Of a stretch of DNA of 7,464 nucleotides, positions 1-5,690 are shown one piece after another (the first letter of the stretch is position 1; every line of letters begins with the position of its first letter). The notes under the pieces are model-generated. The model did not search any database and was not told where the DNA came from. It saw nothing but the letters and a program-made list of their open reading frames with translations. The DNA comes from Planctomycetota bacterium (GTDB taxonomy: Bacteria; Planctomycetota; Planctomycetia; Planctomycetales; Planctomycetaceae), in the NCBI GenBank assembly GCA_024278285.1, contig JAJRTM010000166.1, positions 1-7,464 of the forward strand, in the 5' to 3' direction. Both the position numbers and the translations under genes were made by a program.

Positions 1-111
1 TGAGGAATCTTTTTCAGTACATCCTGCCATCGTTTTAGTAAGAAAAACTGCCCGCCCGCTCCAATCGCCACGGCACAACTTTCGGACGCAAGGGGTTTGG
101 CTCAATTCGCG
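1..111 (-). CDS. Possible 5' end of a gene running off the left edge
   Basis: On the minus strand a frame stays open from just after a TGA at 112-114 to the window edge. Read from a GTG at 79-81 it would begin with GAGGQFFLLKRW-like sequence, a plausible start of a soluble or membrane-associated protein. There is no convincing ribosome binding site and only about 27 codons are visible, so composition alone supports it. An ATG at 28-30 in another frame is an alternative and looks less gene-like. Treat this as a hint only; nothing can be said about function. Confidence 0.15.
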
Positions 112-213
112 AAAAACTCTTGCACCCGAGATCGAAAGGATAGCAAATTTACACAATAATAACAGCGCAATCAACTTTATCAGCAAGCCCGGCAGGATCC
201 ACTTCAAAAATCT

Positions 214-531
214 CTGACTCTACCGGATTCTATGTGCAGCCGGTTTGAGTGATCAAAAATCGCTTCGCATTGAGCAAGCAAATACTGTCGGGCTTTACTT
301 TTTTTTGGCTGAAGGCCTCTTTTACCATAGCCTGGGGCATCGCCCCAGGAAAAAGGACCGAAATCACTTATTGGCTGAAAGCCATATTCAATGCTTTTGT
401 TTATGGCTTTCAGCCAAAGGGTTTTATCTGGATCTTTTCCTGGGGCGATGCCCCAGGCTATGATGAGATTGGCCTTCAGCCAATAAGCAAAAGTATTGAA
501 ATTACTGGCACATAGAATCCGGTAGAGTCAG
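214..531. repeat. Large nested inverted-repeat element
   Basis: The ends are a perfect 24-bp inverted repeat (214-237 against 508-531). Inside are three further inverted pairs all centred near position 394: 305-317/471-483, about 326-353/435-462, and 371-385/403-417. The second pair contains CCTGGGGC-ATC-GCCCCAGG, so each arm can also fold on itself with an 8-bp stem and 3-nt loop. The innermost arms hold TGGCT-GAA-AGCCA, another 3-nt-loop hairpin. The arms are unequal: 67 nt separate the outer and inner repeats on the left, only 24 nt on the right. This looks like a non-coding, MITE- or REP-like palindromic element. The two overlapping open frames inside it are by-products of the repeat. No transposase gene is associated. 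Confidence 0.8.
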
Positions 532-547
532 CAAAATCCAATGCCGG

Positions 548-625
548 TGGAACGATTGCCGAATCACAGTCGTTCCATCACTTTTGCGTCATTGAACGCA
601 ACGCGACACACGAAGATGCGTTCAA
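548..625. other. Two stem-loops downstream of the secreted-protein gene
   Basis: Two perfect short inverted repeats lie just beyond the stop of the minus-strand gene at 653. The first is TGGAACGA/TCGTTCCA (548-555, 570-577; 14-nt loop). The second is TTGAACGCA/TGCGTTCAA (592-600, 617-625; 16-nt loop). Their position suits transcript termination or 3'-end protection for that gene, but neither is followed by a clear U-tract in the minus direction, so an intrinsic terminator is not demonstrated. Confidence 0.3.
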
Positions 626-652
626 GCGAGCTTGTTGCTGCACAGGTAGTGT

Positions 653-1783
653 CTAATGTTTTTTCACTTTGGAATCAAAGAGAGTTACCCAGATGAAAGG
701 ACGATTATTTTCGTCCACACGAAGTTGTTGAATCAATTTTACCTGAGCAAGAACGGTACGTAAGCAGAGCGACCAGGAAGTTCTTTTACGTGGAAAATTG
801 ACAATCAACTTATCAAGATTCAACCCGGCTGAAGTAATTGCCAATGGATCGATGTAAAGATCCAGCTCCGTTTCGCTGTGGACTTTGGGGATAAGCTTCG
901 AAATGGGCAGGTCGTGAATTTCGATCACAGTCGACTGATACATTTTCTTCGCCAGCGATAATCGCTTTAAGCCAAGAGGAGCAGGATCCCAACCGATCGG
1001 CCAGGAATCATCCGTTTTGTGATAAGGTTCGATGTTCAATTCGATTGATTCATCAGGAAGTCTGCGTGGTGAAAATGAGAGGGAATAACCTCGCAGGATC
1101 ATTGCCAGTGCTGTCCCTTTGGCAAACTTTCGTAAATCATGCTTCACGGGAGAAAGTTTTTGTTGCTCTTGCAGAGTGCTTAAATGCGTCCGCGTGGCAG
1201 CAGTGAATTTGAGAGGATATTCTGCAGGAAGATCCAGTAGCCGAATTGACTCGGTCAAACTGAGGCCGGATGTATCGTGCCCAACTCTCTTTGCCAGTTC
1301 TGCATAAAGTTTCTTAAACTCTGCCTTTTTCATTCCCCACAAAGGTTGCCCCTTGGGCGTTCCCTGGGCACCGTAAAGTTGCAGTTCCTTAATCCATTCT
1401 TTTAATTTTTCAGTCTCGTTCAACCGAAACGTTTTATCGGGCAATACAATATTGCCGCCGCGGTCGATTTGTCCGGTTACTTTGACTCTGCGAATCGTTC
1501 CATAAATAAGCTGTTCGACACCAACGGCATCGTTCGCCTGCCTTTGACGTACTCGAATATAAACGCCAAGGTCACGAAAAATGCCAGCCCATTTTTGACC
1601 GGCAAGTGGGTTGCCTTGTGTGCGTGGGAGAATTAAATCAACACTCAATTCTGTGCGAAGCCGCTTGCTGATCGGAATTTTTTTCTCGGCCCGGGCATCA
1701 TTGTCAGATGGTAATGTTCCCAAAAATCCGAGAGCAGCGAGCAGAAGAGTGATTTTTATTGAATAGATGGAAGAATGATTCAT
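653..1783 (-). CDS. Secreted protein of unknown function, C-terminal STN-like segment
   Basis: This 376-residue protein starts with a typical Sec signal peptide: a Lys, a hydrophobic core at about residues 11-24, and a probable signal-peptidase site after ARA at residue 32, so the mature part should be exported. The middle (about 60-230) has no motif I recognise. The last third (about 240-376) is built of alternating short strands and helices. Near residues 320-370 it reads like a secretin/TonB short N-terminal (STN)-type unit: a strand around LDKLIVNFP, a helix with SLCLRTVLAQV, then a strand pair ending RPFIWVT. Planctomycetes have many secreted proteins with such a tail; that comparison is from memory. 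The ATG at 1781-1783 is the first in frame ahead of the signal peptide. There is no strong ribosome binding site, only an A-rich stretch. It stands alone, with non-coding sequence on both sides. Confidence 0.85.
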   Translation of the reverse strand: MNHSSIYSIKITLLLAALGFLGTLPSDNDARAEKKIPISKRLRTELSVDLILPRTQGNPLAGQKWAGIFRDLGVYIRVRQRQANDAVGVEQLIYGTIRRVKVTGQIDRGGNIVLPDKTFRLNETEKLKEWIKELQLYGAQGTPKGQPLWGMKKAEFKKLYAELAKRVGHDTSGLSLTESIRLLDLPAEYPLKFTAATRTHLSTLQEQQKLSPVKHDLRKFAKGTALAMILRGYSLSFSPRRLPDESIELNIEPYHKTDDSWPIGWDPAPLGLKRLSLAKKMYQSTVIEIHDLPISKLIPKVHSETELDLYIDPLAITSAGLNLDKLIVNFPRKRTSWSLCLRTVLAQVKLIQQLRVDENNRPFIWVTLFDSKVKKH

Positions 1784-2060
1784 CGTTCATTACTTTTCTA
1801 AAAAGATATTGGCAATGCAATTCTCTCACCTGTAACACTCAAAGCATGTTGTTAACCACATCTTTGGACGCCATGAAATGTTCCATGAGAGCAAGTATGC
1901 GTATGTTATGATTGCCGGGCAAGTCTCGGAATACCAATATTCAGCTAACGCCATTACAGATAATGCCCTTGGGGGAGAGCCTGGACCGGTAAATAACCCG
2001 AAGAATGGGGGAGTTAGGGCATTTTCGTGTTGAGAAACTGTTGCGAGAAATAACGGTTTC
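1784..2060. other. Non-coding stretch with a weak inverted repeat
   Basis: I see no gene here. The open frames at 1826-2174 on the minus strand overlap each other and lack ribosome binding sites and recognisable protein character. An 8-bp inverted repeat AATGCCCT/AGGGCATT (1962-1969, 2016-2023) encloses a purine-rich stretch with GGGGGAGAG, possibly a worn intergenic repeat. The promoter of the secreted-protein gene should lie in the left part, but no convincing -35/-10 pair can be picked. Confidence 0.4.
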
Positions 2061-2161
2061 GTGTGCCACGGCTCTGTGAGCCGTGTTACGTTGGAATGAG
2101 AATATCTTGTTAAAATCAAGCTTGATTTTCAGTTTGCACGGCTCACAGAGCCGTGGCACAC
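2061..2161. repeat. 25-bp perfect inverted repeat with self-folding arms
   Basis: Bases 2061-2085 and 2137-2161 are perfect reverse complements, separated by 51 nt. Each arm contains CACGGCTC-TGT-GAGCCGTG or its complement, which alone forms an 8-bp stem with a 3-nt loop. The element can therefore fold either as one long hairpin or as two short ones. The spacer holds an 18-bp perfect palindrome centred on AAGCTT (2112-2129). No protein is encoded. This is the same design as the element at 214-531, with a different sequence, and suggests a family of palindromic repeats spread through intergenic DNA. Confidence 0.8.
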
Positions 2162-2200
2162 ACAGTGGAATCAAGAACCAAGGCGCAACAGCAACAAGAA

Positions 2201-2246
2201 CCCAGCCCGTTGGGCTGGGCTAGGCAAACATCCGGGGCTTTGCCCC
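2201..2246. repeat. Tandem pair of tight GC-rich hairpins
   Basis: Two perfect hairpins lie side by side: CCCAGCCC-GTT-GGGCTGGG (2201-2219) and GGGGC-TTT-GCCCC (2234-2246), both with 3-nt loops. Such units recall REP-type extragenic palindromes. They lie between the 25-bp inverted repeat and the end of the sigma-factor operon. No U-tract follows on either strand, so I do not call them terminators. The bases from 2247 to 2381 hold nothing recognisable. Confidence 0.6.
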
Positions 2247-2381
2247 TGTTTTCCCAGGCAATTCAACAGAAATACTCTCTTACAAGATGCCTGCAATATG
2301 TTGCGCCGGGATGCGTGCTACAATTTGTGCGGCATCACAAACCTCAAGGTGCACCCCATCGGACTATGTGAGGAAAGCAAG

Positions 2382-2600
2382 CTACATCATCCGACAGCAA
2401 CCTGGCCCACAAGGTGGTGCATCGGAAGGCGGACACGAAATTGGGAGGTGATTGTTACTTGAAGTTGGTGATGCGGTTGTACTAAGCAGTTTTTGCAACT
2501 GCTGCGATTCACATTGAGGGCAGCTTACCTTTTCCTGGGAACGTACAAGAACCTCAAACTGACTACCACATTTGCTGCATTGAAATTCAAAAAGAGGCAT
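2382..2600 (-). CDS. FmdB-family small zinc-ribbon protein
   Basis: This 72-residue protein begins MPLFEFQCSKCG, the hallmark opening of the FmdB regulatory-protein family. Cys8/Cys11 and Cys27/Cys30 form a zinc ribbon, and the tail is low-complexity, ending in a Cys-rich CGPGCCRMM. Such proteins are usually annotated as putative regulators, but their biochemical role is not settled. I chose the ATG at 2598-2600 because the family starts at MP-Y/L-F-E-F, and GGAAGAGAG sits about 10 nt upstream. The frame extends to a GTG at 2676-2678 that overlaps the stop of the anti-sigma-like gene, but the extra 26 residues are not family-like. The gene is probably the last in the operon with the sigma and anti-sigma genes; the gap to the anti-sigma stop is 74 nt. 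Confidence 0.85.
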   Translation of the reverse strand: MPLFEFQCSKCGSQFEVLVRSQEKVSCPQCESQQLQKLLSTTASPTSSNNHLPISCPPSDAPPCGPGCCRMM

Positions 2601-2674
2601 CGAAAAAAACTCTCTTCCACAGATGATTTTAACAAACAGAGGAATATAGAATACGAACCTGCCAACTCGCAGGA

Positions 2675-3268
2675 TCACTCTATTCCTTGTCGTAATTTTT
2701 GTTGCCGTAATAATTCTCTTAACTGAGCTTCCAACGCATCCGGAAAATCTGACTTAACACCTGGATAATCGCCCTGGGAAAAAGGCTCTGTATAAGGCTG
2801 AATCGAATAGGGAATGTGCGAAGAAGTATCCTGAACATTGAAACTTGTGGGATATTGAAGCGGAGAGTAACTCGTGCCTCGGTTGATGGCAGTCTGGTAA
2901 ACTCGATTTTCGTTTTGCGTTGGACGATTACCAACAAAAACAATAAGCAACGCCAGGCAGGCCGTCGTTACTGAAAAAAGAGGAACAAACTTCCGCTTCC
3001 ATTCGGGATAACGCAAACCCTGCACGTGAGGCTCTGGCAGCCTGTGCGCCAGTTGTGGCCAAAGACTTTTTTCGAGTCTCGCCGCTTCCTCGCATTGAAC
3101 CTGATGAAGAGAATTCATCGCCGCACAGAGAAGCTCGTAATGCTCCCTGCAAGTTGGGCAGTTCGCCAAAATCCGTCTGATATCTTCCGGCAGTTCCTCA
3201 ACAGAATCACGATCAACCAGTAAAGCCAAACGATTTCTATTTTTTGCACAATGACAAGACATAGTCAC
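2675..3268 (-). CDS. Anti-sigma-factor-like membrane protein
   Basis: This 197-residue protein (195 if the ATG at 3260-3262 is used) has three parts. The cytoplasmic part (about 1-90) has CHC at residues 5-7 and CPTC at 37-40, the layout of the zinc-finger anti-sigma (ZAS) domain. One transmembrane helix follows at about 94-113. An extracytoplasmic tail of about 84 residues is rich in Pro, Gln, Ser and Tyr. It should hold the upstream ECF sigma factor inactive until a signal reaches the tail. The usual ZAS pattern is His-x3-Cys-x2-Cys, but the His position is Ile33 here, so zinc binding may differ or be lost. The gene overlaps the sigma stop: the GTG at 3266-3268 shares bases with TGA at 3265-3267. 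The ATG two codons later is an equally good start, so translation is probably coupled. Confidence 0.75.
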   Translation of the reverse strand: MTMSCHCAKNRNRLALLVDRDSVEELPEDIRRILANCPTCREHYELLCAAMNSLHQVQCEEAARLEKSLWPQLAHRLPEPHVQGLRYPEWKRKFVPLFSVTTACLALLIVFVGNRPTQNENRVYQTAINRGTSYSPLQYPTSFNVQDTSSHIPYSIQPYTEPFSQGDYPGVKSDFPDALEAQLRELLRQQKLRQGIE

Positions 3269-3909
3269 TCACCATCCTTCTCAACAGGAGACTCATTCGC
3301 CTCTTTCATTCGTTCTGTCCATAATTCTTTGAAGCGATTTCTGGCCTCTGCCAATCGCCAGCGAATGGTGGCCTCTTTTCGCTTCATGATTGCAGCAACT
3401 TCGGCTGAAGTAAAGTGTTCTAAATCCCGTAATACAAGAACGGTCCTGTATTTTTCTGGAATTTCCTGTAATACTCGCCGAACCTCTTCGTTAACATCCT
3501 GTTTTTCCCGTGGATCTTCGGCACCGGGGTCCAATGATTTCTCTGAACTGATCTCGCTAAACAGCGATGTTGTCCCTCTTCTTTTCTTTTTACGCAAATA
3601 ATCCAAGGTTAAATTGACACCAACCTGGAATAACCAGGGACCAAATCTTCTTGAAACATCGAACTGATCCAGGTTTTCGTAAATCCGAATAAATGTCTCC
3701 TGCACCAAGTCCTCTGCCAACGCATCGTTGTGTACAAAACGATGGATCACTCGATACAATTTCTTCTCGTAACGCAATACCAGATCTCGAAAAGCATCGC
3801 GATCTCCTCCGCGAACTTCTTCGACAAGGCGCGCATCGCTAACGTGAGGTCGATGTACCGCCTCGTCCCCTTTCTCGAAAGCCTGATTAACCGCCTGTTC
3901 CGTTTTCAT
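3265..3909 (-). CDS. ECF-type RNA polymerase sigma factor
   Basis: This 214-residue protein has the two sigma domains of the extracytoplasmic-function class. Region 2 lies at about residues 39-111 and includes ALAEDLVQETFIRIYENL and the -10-binding stretch around FGPWLFQVGVNLTLDYLRKKKRR. A polar linker follows, then region 4 at about 140-197 with IPEKYRTVLVLRD and the helix-turn-helix EVAAIMKRKEATIRWRL that should read the -35 element. It directs RNA polymerase to a dedicated regulon. The ATG at 3907-3909 puts a roughly 25-residue polar extension before domain 2. No strong ribosome binding site is seen, only GAGAGGGG about 17 nt upstream. The overlapping downstream anti-sigma-like gene strongly supports a sigma/anti-sigma pair. 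The target genes are not visible in this window. Confidence 0.92.
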   Translation of the reverse strand: MKTEQAVNQAFEKGDEAVHRPHVSDARLVEEVRGGDRDAFRDLVLRYEKKLYRVIHRFVHNDALAEDLVQETFIRIYENLDQFDVSRRFGPWLFQVGVNLTLDYLRKKKRRGTTSLFSEISSEKSLDPGAEDPREKQDVNEEVRRVLQEIPEKYRTVLVLRDLEHFTSAEVAAIMKRKEATIRWRLAEARNRFKELWTERMKEANESPVEKDGE

Positions 3910-3938
3910 CTGGTTTTTACGTGCAATCCCCTCTCTTT

Positions 3939-3965
3939 ATTTTATCCTAACACAAACATTGCCAA
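3939..3965 (-). promoter_or_regulatory. Possible promoter of the sigma-factor operon
   Basis: On the minus strand TTGGCA (3960-3965) is followed after 15 nt by TAAAAT (3939-3944), about 30 nt ahead of the sigma ATG. The spacing is short for a housekeeping promoter. An AAC-containing TGTAACG lies just upstream (near 3968-3974), so an autoregulated ECF promoter is an alternative. The evidence is weak. Confidence 0.25.
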
Positions 3966-4106
3966 TACGTTACAAGAATTCGCGTCCAAAGCTATTCTGT
4001 CAATTTTTATCAGGAATCCCCCCGCCCATCTCCAGTACGTTAAATACCGGTCATTTGTTGGAAGTTTTGTCACTGCTCTGCATTTTTTTAATTATTGAGG
4101 GTATAA

Positions 4107-4309
4107 AGCTTTTATCGTAACGATCCAGCGAATGGACTACCCGGTTTACTGAACCGGATAGCCAAATACTACATTGCACATTTGGCTCCACACGAACCGA
4201 TCCAGGACTCGGACCGGTTGTGCGATCCGTACTTGAATCTCACCCCGACACAGAAGTGCTGGCCGATCACTTCAGTCGCCACCTCGAAGCACTCGCAGCC
4301 GGAATGTAA
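4107..4309 (+). pseudogene. Frameshifted gene remnant of unknown family
   Basis: Two plus-strand frames read like protein and appear to join. From 4107, after a TAA at 4104-4106, one frame gives GLPGLLNRIAKYYIAHLAPH and continues to about 4215. In the frame ending with TAA at 4307-4309, the stretch from about 4208 gives VVRSVLESHPDTEVLADHF and then HLEALAAGM. Codon character changes frame near 4205-4220, as expected from a single-base indel in a formerly continuous gene. There is no credible start or ribosome binding site, so this is the decayed 3' end of a gene. I do not recognise the family. It lies directly upstream of the promoter of the cREC cassette and may mark an old insertion or deletion boundary. 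The neighbouring non-coding bases 3966-4106 and 4310-4357 show nothing else. Confidence 0.4.
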
Positions 4310-4357
4310 CGAGTGATGTGATGTTCCAATCTACCCGTTTCAATTGGAATGATGTTC

Positions 4358-4387
4358 TTGACTTGTGTTGATTGTTGACCGTAAAAT
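4358..4387 (+). promoter_or_regulatory. Sigma-70-like promoter of the two-gene cassette
   Basis: TTGACT (4358-4363) and TAAAAT (4382-4387) are separated by 18 nt. They match the -35 and -10 consensus at most positions and lie about 65 nt upstream of the first gene's ATG. Transcription would start near 4394, leaving a leader of about 58 nt containing a GGGAAGGGGGG run. A second TTGACC (4375-4380) is too close to the -10 to serve as its -35. Confidence 0.45.
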
Positions 4388-4451
4388 GTAGAAAGCGGGA
4401 AGGGGGGATTCAACTCTGAAACAATAAAGGCAATTGAAACGCTTGATAAAC

Positions 4452-4829
4452 ATGAGTTTACCAAAGTTGCCTTTAGACCCGTTTCCATACAAGCGAGATT
4501 CGCGAAGCCGGAGGATTTCGCACGATCTGGCTGATGGCATTTATGTTTATGTGCAGGATTTGGCTGGGGATGTCTATGTCCTTCCCGATGAAGGGCATGT
4601 TCACGCCAAGGTTCTCGGTCATGGGGCACCGGCGCTGTACGCTGGCGATTTGCAGATGGTCTCTGGAAAAATCATTGACATAACAAATTTGTCAGGAACC
4701 TTTCAATTTGATGACCCCCAGGCACTTCGTTCGGTTGCAGACCGGTTAGTTCAACTTAATTTCGCCATTACTGAGGGAGCTGTTCGGTTTTTCCCGATGG
4801 ATGGTTCCACTCCCTACATAATTGAATAA
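4452..4829 (+). CDS. Small protein with AGDL/SGTF core, partner of the receiver-like gene
   Basis: This is a 125-residue soluble protein without signal peptide or membrane segment. After a basic N-terminus (KRDSRSRR at about 14-21) come several short beta strands (GIYVYVQDLAGDVYVLP, about 29-45). Then come GHVHAKVLGHGAPALYAGDL (about 48-67), a strand with GKI, the signature N-x-SG-T-F (79-84), and a helix DPQALRSVADRLVQLNF (about 88-104). From memory, a core pattern of AGEL, then DGKI, then NxSGHY followed by a helix recurs in small proteins and in C-terminal domains of some polymorphic-toxin-like proteins. I know no proven activity. I chose the ATG at 4452 over the TTG at 4434 because the TTG lies too close to its only AAAGG. 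The TAA ends 2 nt before the next ATG, so the two genes are surely co-transcribed and probably translationally coupled. Confidence 0.8.
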   Translation: MSLPKLPLDPFPYKRDSRSRRISHDLADGIYVYVQDLAGDVYVLPDEGHVHAKVLGHGAPALYAGDLQMVSGKIIDITNLSGTFQFDDPQALRSVADRLVQLNFAITEGAVRFFPMDGSTPYIIE

Positions 4830-4831
4830 TC

Positions 4832-5305
4832 ATGCGAGTTCTTATTCTTGAAGATAATCGAGATCGGCGAATTGCCATGATGGGGCGATTGGTTAACAGG
4901 TTTCCGTTCCTGAAAATCGAATTCTTTGATATTTCAGCCGCAATGATTCAGTTCATGGAATCTGAAAATCTGGAAGATGTCGCCCTGATTTCCCTCGATC
5001 ACGATCTGGAACTGATCGCGGGAGTTCCAGGCCAGTGGACCGATCCCGGAACAGGACTCGATGTTGCAAAGTGGCTCTCAAAATTGCCTGCCCCCATTTG
5101 CCCCGTCATTGTGCAGACAACCAACTCGCCAGCGGGTGATAAGATGATGCACTCACTCGAAAAGGCAAATTGGAATACATTTCGAGTCTATCCGCACGAC
5201 GACCTTGCGTGGGTTGATACAGATTGGTTTCCAATTGTCAGAAACGGGATTGTAAAATTCGCACCAATTCCCCAGTCAATTTCTGCTTCGGTTAACAACG
5301 AATAA
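4832..5305 (+). CDS. Receiver-like protein, probable cyclic-phosphate processing receiver (cREC) family
   Basis: This 157-residue protein opens with MRVLILEDNRDRR, a Rossmann-like first strand with acidic Glu7-Asp8 as in response-regulator receivers. It departs from the classical receiver at the second strand, which ends ISLDHDL (Asp56-His57-Asp58). It then has DPGTGLDVAKWL (71-82), CPVIVQTTNS (90-99) and a C-terminal FRVYPHDDLAWV (117-128). That order (LEDN, SLDHDL, DxGTG, VIVxTTNS, PxDDLxW) fits the family that Pfam, as I recall, names cyclic-phosphate processing receiver domain. The name rests on comparative prediction, not on biochemistry I can cite. The extra His and acidic residues suggest metal-dependent phosphoester chemistry rather than phosphorelay. 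The usual His before the TTN/SSN motif seems to be Gln95 here. No DNA-binding domain is attached. It is the second gene of a tight operon. Confidence 0.78.
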   Translation: MRVLILEDNRDRRIAMMGRLVNRFPFLKIEFFDISAAMIQFMESENLEDVALISLDHDLELIAGVPGQWTDPGTGLDVAKWLSKLPAPICPVIVQTTNSPAGDKMMHSLEKANWNTFRVYPHDDLAWVDTDWFPIVRNGIVKFAPIPQSISASVNNE

Positions 5306-5310
5306 AAACG

Positions 5311-5490
5311 TCATTGCTGCGGTCCGGTTGCCTTCAGGCTGACGTTATCCACAGCGACTTTTCCGGCTGCTGCGTTGAGGCCGATTTGGACGATTGCTTC
5401 TCGGGCATCGACAGGGACGGTGACGGTTCTATCGAGGTGTTGCCAGGTTTCGCTTGTTTCCCATTGACCGATTCGCTGGGCGATCACGCG
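5311..5490 (-). pseudogene. C-terminal remnant of a beta-sandwich / carbohydrate-binding-like protein
   Basis: On the minus strand, the frame ending in TGA at 5311-5313 reads WETSETWQHLDRTVTVP, then DAREAIVQIGLNAAAGKVAVDNVSL. This is the usual ending of a galactose-binding/CBM-like beta-sandwich domain in secreted enzymes, where a VPxDAREAxVxIGLxxxxGxVxxDxVSL pattern closes the fold. Upstream of about 5490 the frame stays open but becomes basic and unlike a protein, while a different frame becomes gene-like. The fragment has therefore been cut off from its body. It lies 5 nt beyond the stop of the cREC gene and converges on it, so the cassette's right boundary is a rearrangement scar. Confidence 0.55.
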
Positions 5491-5683
5491 GAGTCGCTTT
5501 CTCCACCGGCTTCGAGCATCCAGGGCAAACTTCGTACCCCTCGGGAACTTGCTCGGTGGCTTGTCTTTGGGTGGCTTGCTGCATCAAACTGCGAGCCAGA
5601 TGATGAGCCAGTTCCCAGCATGGCTGGTTGATTCTGAGAGTCGCAACCAAAATTGAATCCGGCAAGAAATATGAGCGAGGCAT
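5485..5683 (-). pseudogene. Zinc-knuckle fragment, probably the second half of a broken gene
   Basis: On the minus strand, from an ATG at 5681-5683, the frame reads WELAHHLARSLMQQATQRQA and then VPEGYEVCPGCSKPVEK, with a CPGC knuckle at 5516-5527. Past about 5485 the frame degenerates and ends at a TAG at 5429. A helix rich in Gln and Ala followed by a CxxC knuckle is what I expect to follow the PWGTPFSELED segment of the adjacent 53-residue ORF. I therefore think both are pieces of one ancestral gene split by a short insertion containing stops. The ATG has no ribosome binding site. The intact family may be related to the N-terminal region of ISKra4-type transposases; that link is from memory and uncertain. 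Confidence 0.45.
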
Positions 5684-5690
5684 AAAGAAA

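Noticed and set aside
245..515. Two overlapping plus-strand open frames
   Set aside because: They lie wholly inside the nested inverted repeat, have no ribosome binding site, and their residues mirror the palindromic DNA.
1119..1307. Plus-strand frame antisense to the secreted-protein gene
   Set aside because: It is fully covered by a well-supported gene with a signal peptide on the other strand.
1826..2371. Three short frames on both strands between the secreted-protein gene and the sigma operon
   Set aside because: They run through palindromic repeats, overlap one another, and show no protein motif or ribosome binding site.
2576..2678. Extended GTG start for the zinc-ribbon gene overlapping the anti-sigma stop
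   Set aside because: The added residues do not fit the family, whose members start at MP-x-F-E-F, and a ribosome binding site precedes the inner ATG.
3730..4098. 122-residue plus-strand frame
   Set aside because: Half of it is antisense to the sigma gene and the rest is AT-rich non-coding sequence.
4267..4629. 120-residue minus-strand frame
   Set aside because: It is antisense to the AGDL/SGTF gene and its promoter, and its His/Pro/Arg-rich start is typical of a shadow.
5314..5631. 105-residue plus-strand frame just after the cREC gene
   Set aside because: It looks like a third operon gene, but the opposite strand gives two recognisable protein fragments over the same bases and this frame has no ribosome binding site.
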